Positions 15,384 through 22,913 of a stretch of 24,499 nucleotides of DNA are shown in pieces. Every line of letters starts with the position of its first letter. Within the stretch, counting starts at the first letter, position 1. The stretch lies in IMG/VR virus record IMGVR_UViG_3300017788_000163, positions 1 to 24,499 of that record; one strand, written 5' to 3'. The notes below the pieces were generated by a model. That model was given only the letters and a program-made list of their open reading frames with translations. It was not told where the DNA came from and made no database searches. Both the position numbers and the translations under genes were made by a program. Source of the DNA: a virus.

Positions 15384-15662
15384 TTAATTTTTATGCCTCG
15401 ATTCCCATTCGTCAACAAACGGGCAAATGGCATTTTCTATTTCCGCAAGGGCAACATCATGAATGCTGAGTCCTTTTGATTTATCATATATATATTCCAT
15501 ATCTTTTAGAACTTTCATGGCATTCAGCTCACCTTCTTCAATACCACGAAGCATAGTCTTCAAAGACATGATAAGAGTAAAAATTTCTCTATCATCCATT
15601 CGAGAAGCACTTAGTCTTCTCATGGCATATGATAAATCTGTATTATCTCTATTCATTGACAT
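15384..15662 (-). CDS. Small helical protein, unknown
   Basis: A 92-residue, probably all-helical soluble protein with repeated short charged helices (DDREIFTLIMSLKTML, LNAMKVLKDMEYIYDKS) and no recognised motif. It may start at 15662 or at the second ATG (15656). It is co-directional with its neighbours, 17 bases after the 16261-15680 gene and nine bases before the next, so the three form an operon-like unit. Confidence 0.65.
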   Translation of the reverse strand: MSMNRDNTDLSYAMRRLSASRMDDREIFTLIMSLKTMLRGIEEGELNAMKVLKDMEYIYDKSKGLSIHDVALAEIENAICPFVDEWESRHKN

Positions 15663-15679
15663 ATAACACTTGTCTATTT

Positions 15680-16261
15680 TTATTGGTTAGACTCATCTTC
15701 ATCTTCATCAGGAATTACATTAGGGTCAATTCCATTTTCTAATGAAGCAAGTTTAGATTTCATGTTATTTAGATGTTGAGCATCTTTTCTTTGCATATTT
15801 ACAGCTTCTGAGATAGGAGTTAAAATATTCTCATGGAAAGCCTTTGCTGATTCAAAACCAATTCCTTCTGCTGATTGCAGAGTATAAAGAATAGGCTCCA
15901 AAAGAGTTCCTGTAATTTCAAAAGTTTGTGTTTCTCTGCATTGATTAATAGCCGCTTCTATTTCTCTATGGATAGACACAAGAACGAGAGCGTCTGTAAA
16001 TCTCCATTTTGCTTTATCTTCAATAAAGGTTTTAATCTCATTACCAAAATTAAGACCTCCATGAACAGGATATAACTTCAAAACCGCTTCGTTTTCTAAA
16101 CGATGTACTTCTCCAGCAAGAAGCTCAGCTCTTTCTTGGATGCTTAAATTTACATCATCCCAAGGCCCGTTCAAACTATTATTAGAATTTGTAGCTGATA
16201 CTTGAACTACATCTTCAATCACTGATGTACTTCCATCGACCATATTAATAACCTTTGTCAT
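15680..16261 (-). CDS. Unknown helical protein, first gene of minus-strand block
   Basis: This 193-residue protein has a low-complexity N terminus, a long central region that is probably helical (SIQERAELLAGEVHRLENEA, then about 70-165) and a highly acidic C terminus (DEDEDESNQ). No family is recognised. It is the first gene transcribed leftward from the divergent non-coding region at 16262-16976, so its promoter should lie there. An acidic tail on a helical protein is common among phage assembly chaperones, but nothing specific supports that role here. Confidence 0.68.
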   Translation of the reverse strand: MTKVINMVDGSTSVIEDVVQVSATNSNNSLNGPWDDVNLSIQERAELLAGEVHRLENEAVLKLYPVHGGLNFGNEIKTFIEDKAKWRFTDALVLVSIHREIEAAINQCRETQTFEITGTLLEPILYTLQSAEGIGFESAKAFHENILTPISEAVNMQRKDAQHLNNMKSKLASLENGIDPNVIPDEDEDESNQ

Positions 16262-16401
16262 CTAATGACTCCTATTATAGAAAAATTGTTTACATTCATT
16301 TATGTATTATAGTTATATATCGAATTTTGTTGAATATGTTTACTAAATGATTGTTTTTAAGTCTAAATTAAAATTAAAAGTTACTTCTAAAAAATCACCT
16401 C

Positions 16402-16870
16402 GGTTACCCTATGTGGAAAACTTTTTTTGCTCAGGATGTAACCTTTTTGCCATCTCGATTGTTATATAGTATTATGGGCTACGGTATCTTAACCTGAGCA
16501 CCTAAGAAAAGCTTAGGGTTTCTGACCTTGAAATCCTTAAATGATAATGGTTTCCCTATCATTATTATCCCCCTAAACTCTTCCAAAGAGCTTAAACTGC
16601 TATCAACTCTGGTATCCTAAATTACCAGTTCTCTTATCTTTTGTTGTTTTACTTTAAAATTACTAAGTTATTATGTTATCATCTGGCTTAAGTAATTGAT
16701 TACAAAAAATAAAAAAATATACAAAAGATTACATATAAGGATATGTAGGACACATTCATATCCCTTGGTTGGTTTAACCTTGAAAGCTTGGGCTTCCTAA
16801 GTTTACATGAGTTAAATTGGGTGAAGTGTGCCCAATCTGAAAGATTGAGCCATTTTTGCGCATTTAACTC
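16402..16870. ncRNA. Candidate structured RNA in divergent non-coding region
   Basis: The 715-base stretch 16262-16976 has no convincing gene. Between 16402 and 16870 I find a dense series of complementary segments: 16402-16407 with 16438-16443; 16428-16435 with 16493-16500 (interleaved with the first, an H-type pseudoknot arrangement); hairpins 16501-16517, 16540-16563, 16574-16594 (one mismatch) and 16609-16628; a bulged 10-bp stem 16658-16667 with 16687-16697; 16739-16745 with 16757-16763; and a 9-bp stem 16809-16817 with 16862-16870 enclosing two mutually exclusive hairpins (16816-16821 with 16831-16836, or 16833-16838 with 16842-16847). All are Watson-Crick, so strand cannot be told from GU pairs. 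AT-rich DNA gives some stems by chance, so this is a candidate only. The flanks (16262-16400, 16871-16976) probably hold promoters for both directions. Confidence 0.4.
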
Positions 16871-16976
16871 TTTTATTTTACCCTATGAGCTCTATATTTT
16901 GTTTTATTTGTATGTAATGAAAGATATATACCCAAGCGGTTTAGACTGCACACACATTACTTTACATAATACAAAA

Positions 16977-17375
16977 ATGAGCTATAACCTTTTTTTAGAT
17001 GATAATAAAAATCCAAAAGATATATGGTCAGAGACAAAAAGCCCAGAATATGCAGTATATAATTGGGTAACAGTTAAAGACTATGAATCTTTTATTGATA
17101 TAATCAAAGAACAAGGACTACCTACAAGAGTATCATTTGACCATAATCTAAATGAAGAGCATTATAGTTTCGATGGAAAGAAAAAAATATCATATGATGT
17201 TTTTGAATATAAAACAGGATATGATTGCGCTGTATGGTTAATTGAATATTGTATAGATTATTCTGAAACCTTACCTCTATGCAAAGTTCATTGCGATAAA
17301 GGCAAAGGAAAATCAAATATAGAAAGCCTCTTAGAAAACTTCATTAGTTATCAGAGCAAATTAAAGAAGAAATGA
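16977..17375 (+). CDS. Cyclic-phosphate-processing receiver-like domain protein
   Basis: The frame is open from 16788, but the first 63 residues look like translated non-coding DNA, and the recognisable domain starts at ATG 16977 (132 residues). The order of motifs, NLFLDDNKNP (paired Asp 8-9), VSFDHNLN (D55, H56), TGYDCAVWLIEY and VHCDKGKGKSNIESL, matches the receiver-like family described as cyclic-phosphate-processing (LFLDDxRxP, SFDHDLG, TGxxxxxWL, HSxNxxGxxNM). These are cytoplasmic, phosphate- or nucleotide-handling domains linked by comparative genomics to RNA repair; the reaction is not proven. It is the first gene rightward of the candidate RNA region. Confidence 0.7.
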   Translation: MSYNLFLDDNKNPKDIWSETKSPEYAVYNWVTVKDYESFIDIIKEQGLPTRVSFDHNLNEEHYSFDGKKKISYDVFEYKTGYDCAVWLIEYCIDYSETLPLCKVHCDKGKGKSNIESLLENFISYQSKLKKK

Positions 17376-17397
17376 TTCAAACAAAACATAAATGATT

Positions 17398-17883
17398 ATG
17401 ACAAAAAAAGAAAAATTTGACCATCAAAGAGAAGTAAGCCATAGGTTTGAAGCTCTTGCTAAAGAATACTACACATTGGTTAATTTAGATAATCCTTTTG
17501 CTAAGGATGTTGAACACTGTGAAAATAGTACAAAAGAAGTCCTTTCTTTCTATAAGAAATTTGATGGTATAAGAAACTCAGTTCAAAATGAAGATTTGAT
17601 TCAAAAAAGATTTGAAAATTTCCTTGAAACAGGTGAAGAAGTTGTAGAAAAAATAAAACAAACAACTGAAAGCCTTTCTGTTTCAGGAGAAGAGTATGAA
17701 AAATTGGAAGAATCAAGAGCTATTGATTTTGCTAAAGCGATTAGAACTCAAGTGATTAAATTCAAAAATTGGATTAAGTCATCTAAGGATAAGATGATGA
17801 AACTTAAAGAAACCTTAAAGGAAGATATTTCTTCTATTGAGAAACAAATACAAAAACAATTGAACTTTGGTTCTATTAAATAA
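17398..17883 (+). CDS. Coiled-coil protein, unknown
   Basis: A Lys/Glu-rich protein of about 161 residues, probably helical throughout, with a long heptad-like C-terminal stretch (about 75-155). No family is recognised. ATG codons at 17392 and 17398 are both possible; neither has a Shine-Dalgarno, and I list the second because MTKKEKF is a more ordinary start. It lacks the [LI]-x-E leader seen in several neighbours. It is 22 bases after the receiver-like gene and 11 bases before the next, so it belongs to the same rightward unit. Confidence 0.7.
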   Translation: MTKKEKFDHQREVSHRFEALAKEYYTLVNLDNPFAKDVEHCENSTKEVLSFYKKFDGIRNSVQNEDLIQKRFENFLETGEEVVEKIKQTTESLSVSGEEYEKLEESRAIDFAKAIRTQVIKFKNWIKSSKDKMMKLKETLKEDISSIEKQIQKQLNFGSIK

Positions 17884-17894
17884 AAAATCTTAAT

Positions 17895-18512
17895 ATGAAG
17901 AATATATTGAATTATGACTTTTTTTCTTTCTTAAATGAAAGCACAGTTAGCTTTGATTGGTCAGATGTTGAAACATTTGATGAAACCGAAGTAACAAATG
18001 AAAAAGTTCATATTATACATACAGGTCACGCTTCAAAGTATAGATATGATATGAATAGTATAATCGATAAGAAAAACTTAGAAGATTTCATTACAATAGC
18101 ATTGCCTACAATGTTAAATTATTATTATTCTTATTCTAAAACAAAAACATCATTTACTATACAAAGTAAAAATTTCCCATATATTCTAAGATTAGAATTA
18201 TCACCTGCTGAAGCGAAAGGGACAAGTCTATCGGTGGTTGGTGATTTATATGATTTTGATAGAATAATGAATACTGAATATGATGAGCATTTTAGACATT
18301 TCTCTACCCTTCCAAACAGAAAGGGAACAATCATTAAAGATTACACAACTAATAATAGCATAAGAATTGAACCTGGTGATTACATCTTCAAAATAATCAC
18401 TGTCAATAGAAGAGAAGATTTCAAAGCATATAGTAAAGATATTGTAATAGACTTGGATTCTTCTTTGTCAGAATTAGTAGTTGAACCAAAAAAAGAACTT
18501 GAACTAAGCTAA
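17895..18512 (+). CDS. Unknown protein with capsid-targeting-like leader
   Basis: The 205-residue product begins MKNILNYDFFSFLNE|S, with L13-N14-E15 matching the prohead-protease consensus after a short aromatic/hydrophobic leader. The rest is a mixed alpha/beta domain of unknown family (central SFTIQSKNFPYILRLELS; DYIFKIITVNRRED near the end) with an acidic tail. No enzyme motif is seen. Like T4 internal proteins, it might be packed into the prohead, clipped and injected; if so the mature protein would start at S16. It is 11 bases downstream of the coiled-coil gene. Confidence 0.72.
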   Translation: MKNILNYDFFSFLNESTVSFDWSDVETFDETEVTNEKVHIIHTGHASKYRYDMNSIIDKKNLEDFITIALPTMLNYYYSYSKTKTSFTIQSKNFPYILRLELSPAEAKGTSLSVVGDLYDFDRIMNTEYDEHFRHFSTLPNRKGTIIKDYTTNNSIRIEPGDYIFKIITVNRREDFKAYSKDIVIDLDSSLSELVVEPKKELELS

Positions 18513-18527
18513 AAATAAAAAAAGAAA

Positions 18528-18962
18528 ATGAAAATTTTTCAAGATTACCTATCTGAATCAGTTGAACTAATGAGAGATTCTCTTCATTATGTTACCACTC
18601 TTTTGGAAGAAAAAGAAATACTTTCAAGACTTATTAGATTTGAAAGAGATTCTATTGGAGATTTAACATCAATTTCATTTGATGTTTCTGACATAAGTCC
18701 TAAGAAAAGAGAAATTGTTGTAAAGAATCTTCAAGAAAATGGATTCAAAAATGCAACTATAGAATTTCATGATTGGAATAAGCTTTGGTTAATTTCTATC
18801 GAAAGAATTAGGATTCAAAGAAAGAGCACTGCAAATTCTTTGGTTAATATTTTCTATTCTTCTTTGACAGAAAAGCCAGAAGCTCCATCTACTCAAGAAA
18901 AACCAGAAGAAGATGGTAAAAAGCAGTCAATGCTTATACGAATTATGGGAAAAAATAAATAA
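18528..18962 (+). CDS. Candidate internal (packaged) protein, unknown
   Basis: The N terminus MKIFQDYLSE|S is very close in layout to the capsid-targeting sequence of T4 internal protein III (MKTYQEFIAE|A): Met-Lys, aromatic, Gln, acidic, aromatic, aliphatic, then x-E. That places cleavage after residue 10. The body has a helical part and a ferredoxin-like alternation (ISFDVSD, IVVKNLQENGF, ATIEFHDW, LWLISIERIRIQRK), followed by a Pro/Glu-rich linker and a short basic tail (KKQSMLIRIMGKNK). No family is recognised. Its start is 15 bases after the previous stop. Confidence 0.74.
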   Translation: MKIFQDYLSESVELMRDSLHYVTTLLEEKEILSRLIRFERDSIGDLTSISFDVSDISPKKREIVVKNLQENGFKNATIEFHDWNKLWLISIERIRIQRKSTANSLVNIFYSSLTEKPEAPSTQEKPEEDGKKQSMLIRIMGKNK

Positions 18963-18968
18963 ACAATT

Positions 18969-19181
18969 ATGATTGAACCTGATGTCCAAACAGAAGAAAC
19001 TGTTGTATTGAAAACAAAGGCTGAGAAATGTATTGATGTTTTGAATAACTTCAAAGAAGATTTATTTCAAACGATAAAAGTCAATAGTTGTTTAGATGAG
19101 CAAATGGAATGCTTAAAAAAAATGAATATCTTTCAAGAAGGAAGTGAACTTTTGAAAGAAATATTCAAAATAGAAAAGTAA
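18969..19181 (+). CDS. Small helical protein, unknown
   Basis: A 70-residue acidic protein, probably two or three helices, with Cys at 18, 41 and 48. No leader, membrane helix or family motif is seen. It starts six bases after the previous stop and ends eight bases before the next start, so it is co-transcribed with them. Confidence 0.62.
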   Translation: MIEPDVQTEETVVLKTKAEKCIDVLNNFKEDLFQTIKVNSCLDEQMECLKKMNIFQEGSELLKEIFKIEK

Positions 19182-19189
19182 AGGAAACT

Positions 19190-19612
19190 ATGAAACGATA
19201 TATCAAATTATACGAAGAGTTTGCAGAAACTGAAGAATTGATTTTAACAAAATCTATCGAAGTTACATTTAGACTAATTCTGAAAGAAGAAGTTGACCCT
19301 GAAACTATTAAAAACAAATTCCATGATAAATTCATAGAAACCGATAATCCTCCTTTCATATACAAAGATTTTATATTTGAAAACTTTGAGATTGATTTTA
19401 TAGGAGATATTGAAACAGATGGTTCGATTGAATCTGAATATGCAATCAAAGCAAATGTAAAATTCGCAGTAGAAGAACCCTATGAGTTAAAAATTATAGA
19501 CCATTATATCAAAAATGGCATACAAGAATTCTTAGAAGAAAAGAGAAAAGAGTATATTTCCGATGAAACAGAGGGTATGGTATATGTGCAAATTGAATTA
19601 TACGAAGGATAA
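19190..19612 (+). CDS. Unknown protein with capsid-targeting-like leader
   Basis: The 140-residue product starts MKRYIKLYE|E, with L7-Y8-E9 in the [LI]-x-E position, and shares the pattern MK-x-x-IKL-[YF]-EE-[FY] with the gene at 22168, although the two proteins are otherwise unrelated. The body is a mixed alpha/beta domain with a strongly acidic surface (EIDFIGDIETDGSIE). A weak AAGGAA stands before the ATG. The stop is only three bases from the stop of the convergent terminase gene, with no room for a terminator between. Confidence 0.72.
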   Translation: MKRYIKLYEEFAETEELILTKSIEVTFRLILKEEVDPETIKNKFHDKFIETDNPPFIYKDFIFENFEIDFIGDIETDGSIESEYAIKANVKFAVEEPYELKIIDHYIKNGIQEFLEEKRKEYISDETEGMVYVQIELYEG

Positions 19613-19615
19613 CAA

Positions 19616-21400
19616 TTAACCAGCCATCATCTTGTAAATATCATTCATATTCTTTAATCCATATGGGTTTTCCCCTCCCATATTTTCTATCTTAGACATA
19701 ATTTGTTTTTTATATCTATCTTGAACGCCCTCATCCCAAATTTCACTTACGCAATCTGGAAATACATTTGATTTGAAGAAAGCCATGAGATTAATACAAC
19801 TCATAGATAAATCATCATGTCCCCTTTCATTTGAGTAAGTTCCCGCTTCATTTACACCAAAGGTTGTAAATTCAGATATGGTTAAATCATGTGTTAAAAT
19901 AACTCTTCTTGACCTAAATGCTTGCCTAAAATCTTCACAGTATATTCTTTTTAATTGATTATTGACTTTGATTCCTGGTTTAAATATTTTATCATCCGAC
20001 TTGTGCTTCGTATACACAAACATTTCATTGAAGAAGTTTTCATTTTGTTGCATAAGCTCTATAAAATACATTCCATTATAATTCATTTCTAATACAATTT
20101 TTAACCTTTCTTCTCCAAGAATATCATAAACAACGGCATTAACTATTTTAACAAAATCGGAAATTGAAACAGTATTTGAACGAAATACTCCAACTTGCTT
20201 TAAGGTGAAAAAGTCAACTTCTCCCTGAAATACTTTATTTCTACGCATAGCGCCCATACTCATAGGTTCTAATTTGAATATATTCAATACCGTATAATCT
20301 CTATTAGCACCTTCAGCTAAATCTATACTAAGAACATAGTATCTTTTACCTAATCTAAATCTACCATCAGAATCTCTATAATCAAAATCAAAACCTACAT
20401 CCCAAGTTAAATCTTTATAGTCAACCTCAGAATCATGCAAAGAGTTTATTTCTCTAAATTCATATTTCTTTTCACATCTTTTAGCAAAAGCTATAGAATG
20501 ACCATCTAATAAGAATGAAGCACCTGCTACAAATTGATTTCCAAATTCTTGATTAAATGCTTCTTCGCTACCTAAATCGGCTATCCATTTTTGCTTCCAT
20601 TCTTCATCGCGACCTGGGACCTGCCACCAATCAACTCTTAGGGCTTTGAAATCACTCTTCTTTTTTATAGCAGAATCATAAATTTCATAGAAAAGATTAA
20701 GACCATTAGCCGTAGAAGTAATAATCATCTTTGATTCTCTGATAGCAGAAAGGGTAGGTAAAATAGACTTATAGAAAGACCTTGCTATTTTTTCTGGAAC
20801 ATATGCAAACTCGTCCGCAAAGATAATATCGAAAGTAAAACCAATCGCAGGATTCTCGGTACAAGCTTCTGCGAAAATTCTACAATTATTATCAAATGCC
20901 ATTTTACCCATATTATTGACAGAAACTCCTGGTTTCATGTAAAAAGGTAAATAACGCAAAATAGTCTTTGTTTTATCTAAAATCTCTTCTGATGTAGCCC
21001 TTCTATTGGCGATAACCAAAATATTTTTATCTAAATGAAAGCAAACTATCCAAGCCAAAAAGATACAAGTTGTGATTGTTTTTCCAATTTGTCTCGAAGC
21101 CAAGAATACAACTCTCCCGTTTTCTGCATAAGCTTTTATAACTTCTTCTTGATAACCCCTTAATGTTATCTTTTGGATGCTACCGTCATCTGTTTTAGAG
21201 AAACAATAATTATTAGCAAAATAAAGAATATCCCTCTGACATCTTATGATTTCTTCAATTTCTTCTTGTGTATATTCAAATGCTACATTTTTCCCCCTCC
21301 AATCTGTATCCCCCTCATAAAATGGATTTTGCCTTGGCATCGGGCCACCATTTGTTATACTTACCATCAAATCTTTTATGGTTTCTGAACTCCAAGACAT
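19616..21400 (-). CDS. Large terminase subunit, T4 gp17-like
   Basis: This 594-residue packaging motor matches gp17 (610 residues in T4). The ATPase half has an adenine-side motif (LRGYQ, 80-84), Walker A ASRQIGKT (102-109, T4 has SRQLGKT), Walker B IIFADE (192-197) with catalytic Glu, and coupling motif TST (229-231). The nuclease half has SIDLAEGANRDYT (D360), LEMNYNG (E438) and GHDDLSMS (D529/D530), the RNase-H-like metal triad. It pumps DNA into the prohead through the portal and cuts concatemers. It is alone on the minus strand between plus-strand genes and far from the capsid genes, unlike the T4 order. No small terminase is recognised in the window. Confidence 0.95.
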   Translation of the reverse strand: MSWSSETIKDLMVSITNGGPMPRQNPFYEGDTDWRGKNVAFEYTQEEIEEIIRCQRDILYFANNYCFSKTDDGSIQKITLRGYQEEVIKAYAENGRVVFLASRQIGKTITTCIFLAWIVCFHLDKNILVIANRRATSEEILDKTKTILRYLPFYMKPGVSVNNMGKMAFDNNCRIFAEACTENPAIGFTFDIIFADEFAYVPEKIARSFYKSILPTLSAIRESKMIITSTANGLNLFYEIYDSAIKKKSDFKALRVDWWQVPGRDEEWKQKWIADLGSEEAFNQEFGNQFVAGASFLLDGHSIAFAKRCEKKYEFREINSLHDSEVDYKDLTWDVGFDFDYRDSDGRFRLGKRYYVLSIDLAEGANRDYTVLNIFKLEPMSMGAMRRNKVFQGEVDFFTLKQVGVFRSNTVSISDFVKIVNAVVYDILGEERLKIVLEMNYNGMYFIELMQQNENFFNEMFVYTKHKSDDKIFKPGIKVNNQLKRIYCEDFRQAFRSRRVILTHDLTISEFTTFGVNEAGTYSNERGHDDLSMSCINLMAFFKSNVFPDCVSEIWDEGVQDRYKKQIMSKIENMGGENPYGLKNMNDIYKMMAG

Positions 21401-21428
21401 AATTACCTCAAAACTGTTATAATTTTAA

Positions 21429-21440
21429 GATATATATATC
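21429..21440. promoter_or_regulatory. Candidate divergent promoter/operator palindrome
   Basis: The 63 bases between the divergent starts at 21400 and 21464 contain a TATAAT-like box followed by the perfect 12-bp palindrome GATATATATATC. Both genes need a promoter here, so the site is a reasonable candidate for shared control; the sequence is simple and AT-rich, so weight is low. Confidence 0.3.
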
Positions 21441-21463
21441 CTATATACAAAAAAATCGTTAAT

Positions 21464-22168
21464 ATGAACAGAAACATAAAACCATTCGTGTCCAGACTTT
21501 CTCATTTGCTTGAAGAGAATGAACCATCTACTGTGAGTGATTCTCAAAGAGAACTCATAAAAAAAGATATAGATAAGGCTCTTTTTAGTGCTATCAAGAA
21601 GTTTGAGTCACAGAGAGAGTTCATTAAAGATAAAATAAGAGAATTTGAAAGAGAATTAGAATTCCAAATTGTAGAAATGAGAAAAAAATTCGATGAAAGC
21701 GTTAATAGGCTTGAGGATATAGGCATCAAATTTGAGAATGGAATTATAACATTGAATGAAGTTACATTACACCTTAGAAAAGGGGAAAGATACTCTCAAT
21801 TCACAGAAGAAGAAAAGATAAAAATGTTTAATATTCTTAGAACTATTGACGAAGAAGCATACGATATTCTTGTTACTACATCTATTGAAAGTCAATATGT
21901 TGATGATAAATACGCTACAATCAGAGGACTATCATCCACACCTAAGGTAGATAAGAAAGGAACATTGAGACCTGGTTCGAGAGAAGCGTGGCATGACACA
22001 CAAATCGAAGAAGCTTTTGAAATAGTTTCGGAGTCTATTTTCCAAAATGTTATCAATTTCTTCAAGAATCTATTCAAAAAGAATGATAGAGAGCTTGATA
22101 TTATTGAACAGAAAGTTGAAAGATTTGAAGATTTAACCTTAAAATTGAAAAAAATAGCATTGAAATAA
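21464..22168 (+). CDS. Coiled-coil protein with candidate packaging leader
   Basis: A 234-residue protein, mostly helical. After the leader (MNRNIKPFVSRLSHLLE|E, with L15-L16-E17) comes a long heptad-rich coiled coil (about 28-85), a central helical domain, a more ordered DTQIEEAFEIVSESIF segment with an amphipathic stretch (FQNVINFFKNLFKK), and a terminal short coil. The FFKNLFKK stretch could touch membranes. No family is recognised. Its TAA overlaps the ATG of the next gene (TAATG), so the two are translationally coupled. It reads away from the terminase. Confidence 0.72.
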   Translation: MNRNIKPFVSRLSHLLEENEPSTVSDSQRELIKKDIDKALFSAIKKFESQREFIKDKIREFERELEFQIVEMRKKFDESVNRLEDIGIKFENGIITLNEVTLHLRKGERYSQFTEEEKIKMFNILRTIDEEAYDILVTTSIESQYVDDKYATIRGLSSTPKVDKKGTLRPGSREAWHDTQIEEAFEIVSESIFQNVINFFKNLFKKNDRELDIIEQKVERFEDLTLKLKKIALK

Positions 22169-22911
22169 TGAAAAAACTAATCAAACTCTTTGAAGAATAT
22201 TTTGACGACATAGATTTAATCAGAAGGCTTAAAAAGAAATATAGCTTAGAATGGATAAATCGTGTAAAATTTAACATATTCGACAATAGTCTAAATAAGG
22301 TAGATATAGAAGGAGCTCTTTCTGAGTGGGCATATACTGGTAATTATCATGTTTCTAAAAATGAAACATGCCAGATTTGTAGCCAACATCCTATTGTTTA
22401 TATGTTTGAAATCATTAATGATAAGACAAATAGGCTTCTTTTTATTGGAAGTGATTGTATTCAAAAATTTTCTGTTATTGATACAAAATCCATTAAGATT
22501 TATGATGAAAATAAAGAAAGAATTTTGGATGATAAACTTATCAAAAGAAAAATCAGAACAGATTTGAATAAGATGATAGGAAGCGAAGAAAAAATAAGAG
22601 CGCTTTCGACTTTGGAAGAATTATGTAATATTACACAAGACCCTTATCTTGAAAATCTTTACTTAGAATATACTGAAACAGATAAAATGAGTCCAAATAG
22701 AATTCTTTATATCTATAGACTCTTCAAACTCTATGGTATAGATTTTAATCCAAGAGATTTTAATGTTGATTTACTACATTATGCAAATGTCGATGAATTG
22801 GTCAAAATGGACCAGAATGATTATGATATCGTTTGGCAATTCTTAAATAATGACCAAAGAAATAAGGCAAAAGCAAGAAAGTTATATCGGATACAAAGGG
22901 GCGGAATTTAA
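22168..22911 (+). CDS. Zinc-finger protein with candidate packaging leader
   Basis: The 247-residue product starts MKKLIKLFE|E. Residues 66-101 form a Cys/His module, C68-x2-C71-x2-H74-x22-C97, reading TCQICSQHPIVYMF then LLFIGSDCIQKF. This Cys/His-then-GSxC layout occurs in a small zinc-binding domain found in phage and other viral proteins; its role is unknown, probably nucleic-acid or protein binding. The remaining residues are helical and charged, ending in a basic RKLYRIQRGGI. If packaged, this would be a DNA-associated or injected early effector. It is followed two bases later by the ankyrin gene. Confidence 0.72.
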   Translation: MKKLIKLFEEYFDDIDLIRRLKKKYSLEWINRVKFNIFDNSLNKVDIEGALSEWAYTGNYHVSKNETCQICSQHPIVYMFEIINDKTNRLLFIGSDCIQKFSVIDTKSIKIYDENKERILDDKLIKRKIRTDLNKMIGSEEKIRALSTLEELCNITQDPYLENLYLEYTETDKMSPNRILYIYRLFKLYGIDFNPRDFNVDLLHYANVDELVKMDQNDYDIVWQFLNNDQRNKAKARKLYRIQRGGI

Positions 22912-22913
22912 TC

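Noticed and set aside
16402-16640. Group I intron or known small self-cleaving ribozyme
   Set aside because: I could not find the conserved P, Q, R, S core of group I introns or a CUGANGA…GAAA hammerhead core, and no split gene flanks the region.
16788-16976. N-terminal extension of 63 residues on the receiver-like protein
   Set aside because: It lacks family resemblance, is rich in Phe/Tyr/Leu/His as expected from translated AT-rich DNA, and overlaps the hairpin region. The domain begins at 16977.
16262-16976. tRNA genes in the only long non-coding region
   Set aside because: No cloverleaf with a GTTC-type T-arm and matching acceptor stem was found on reading either strand.
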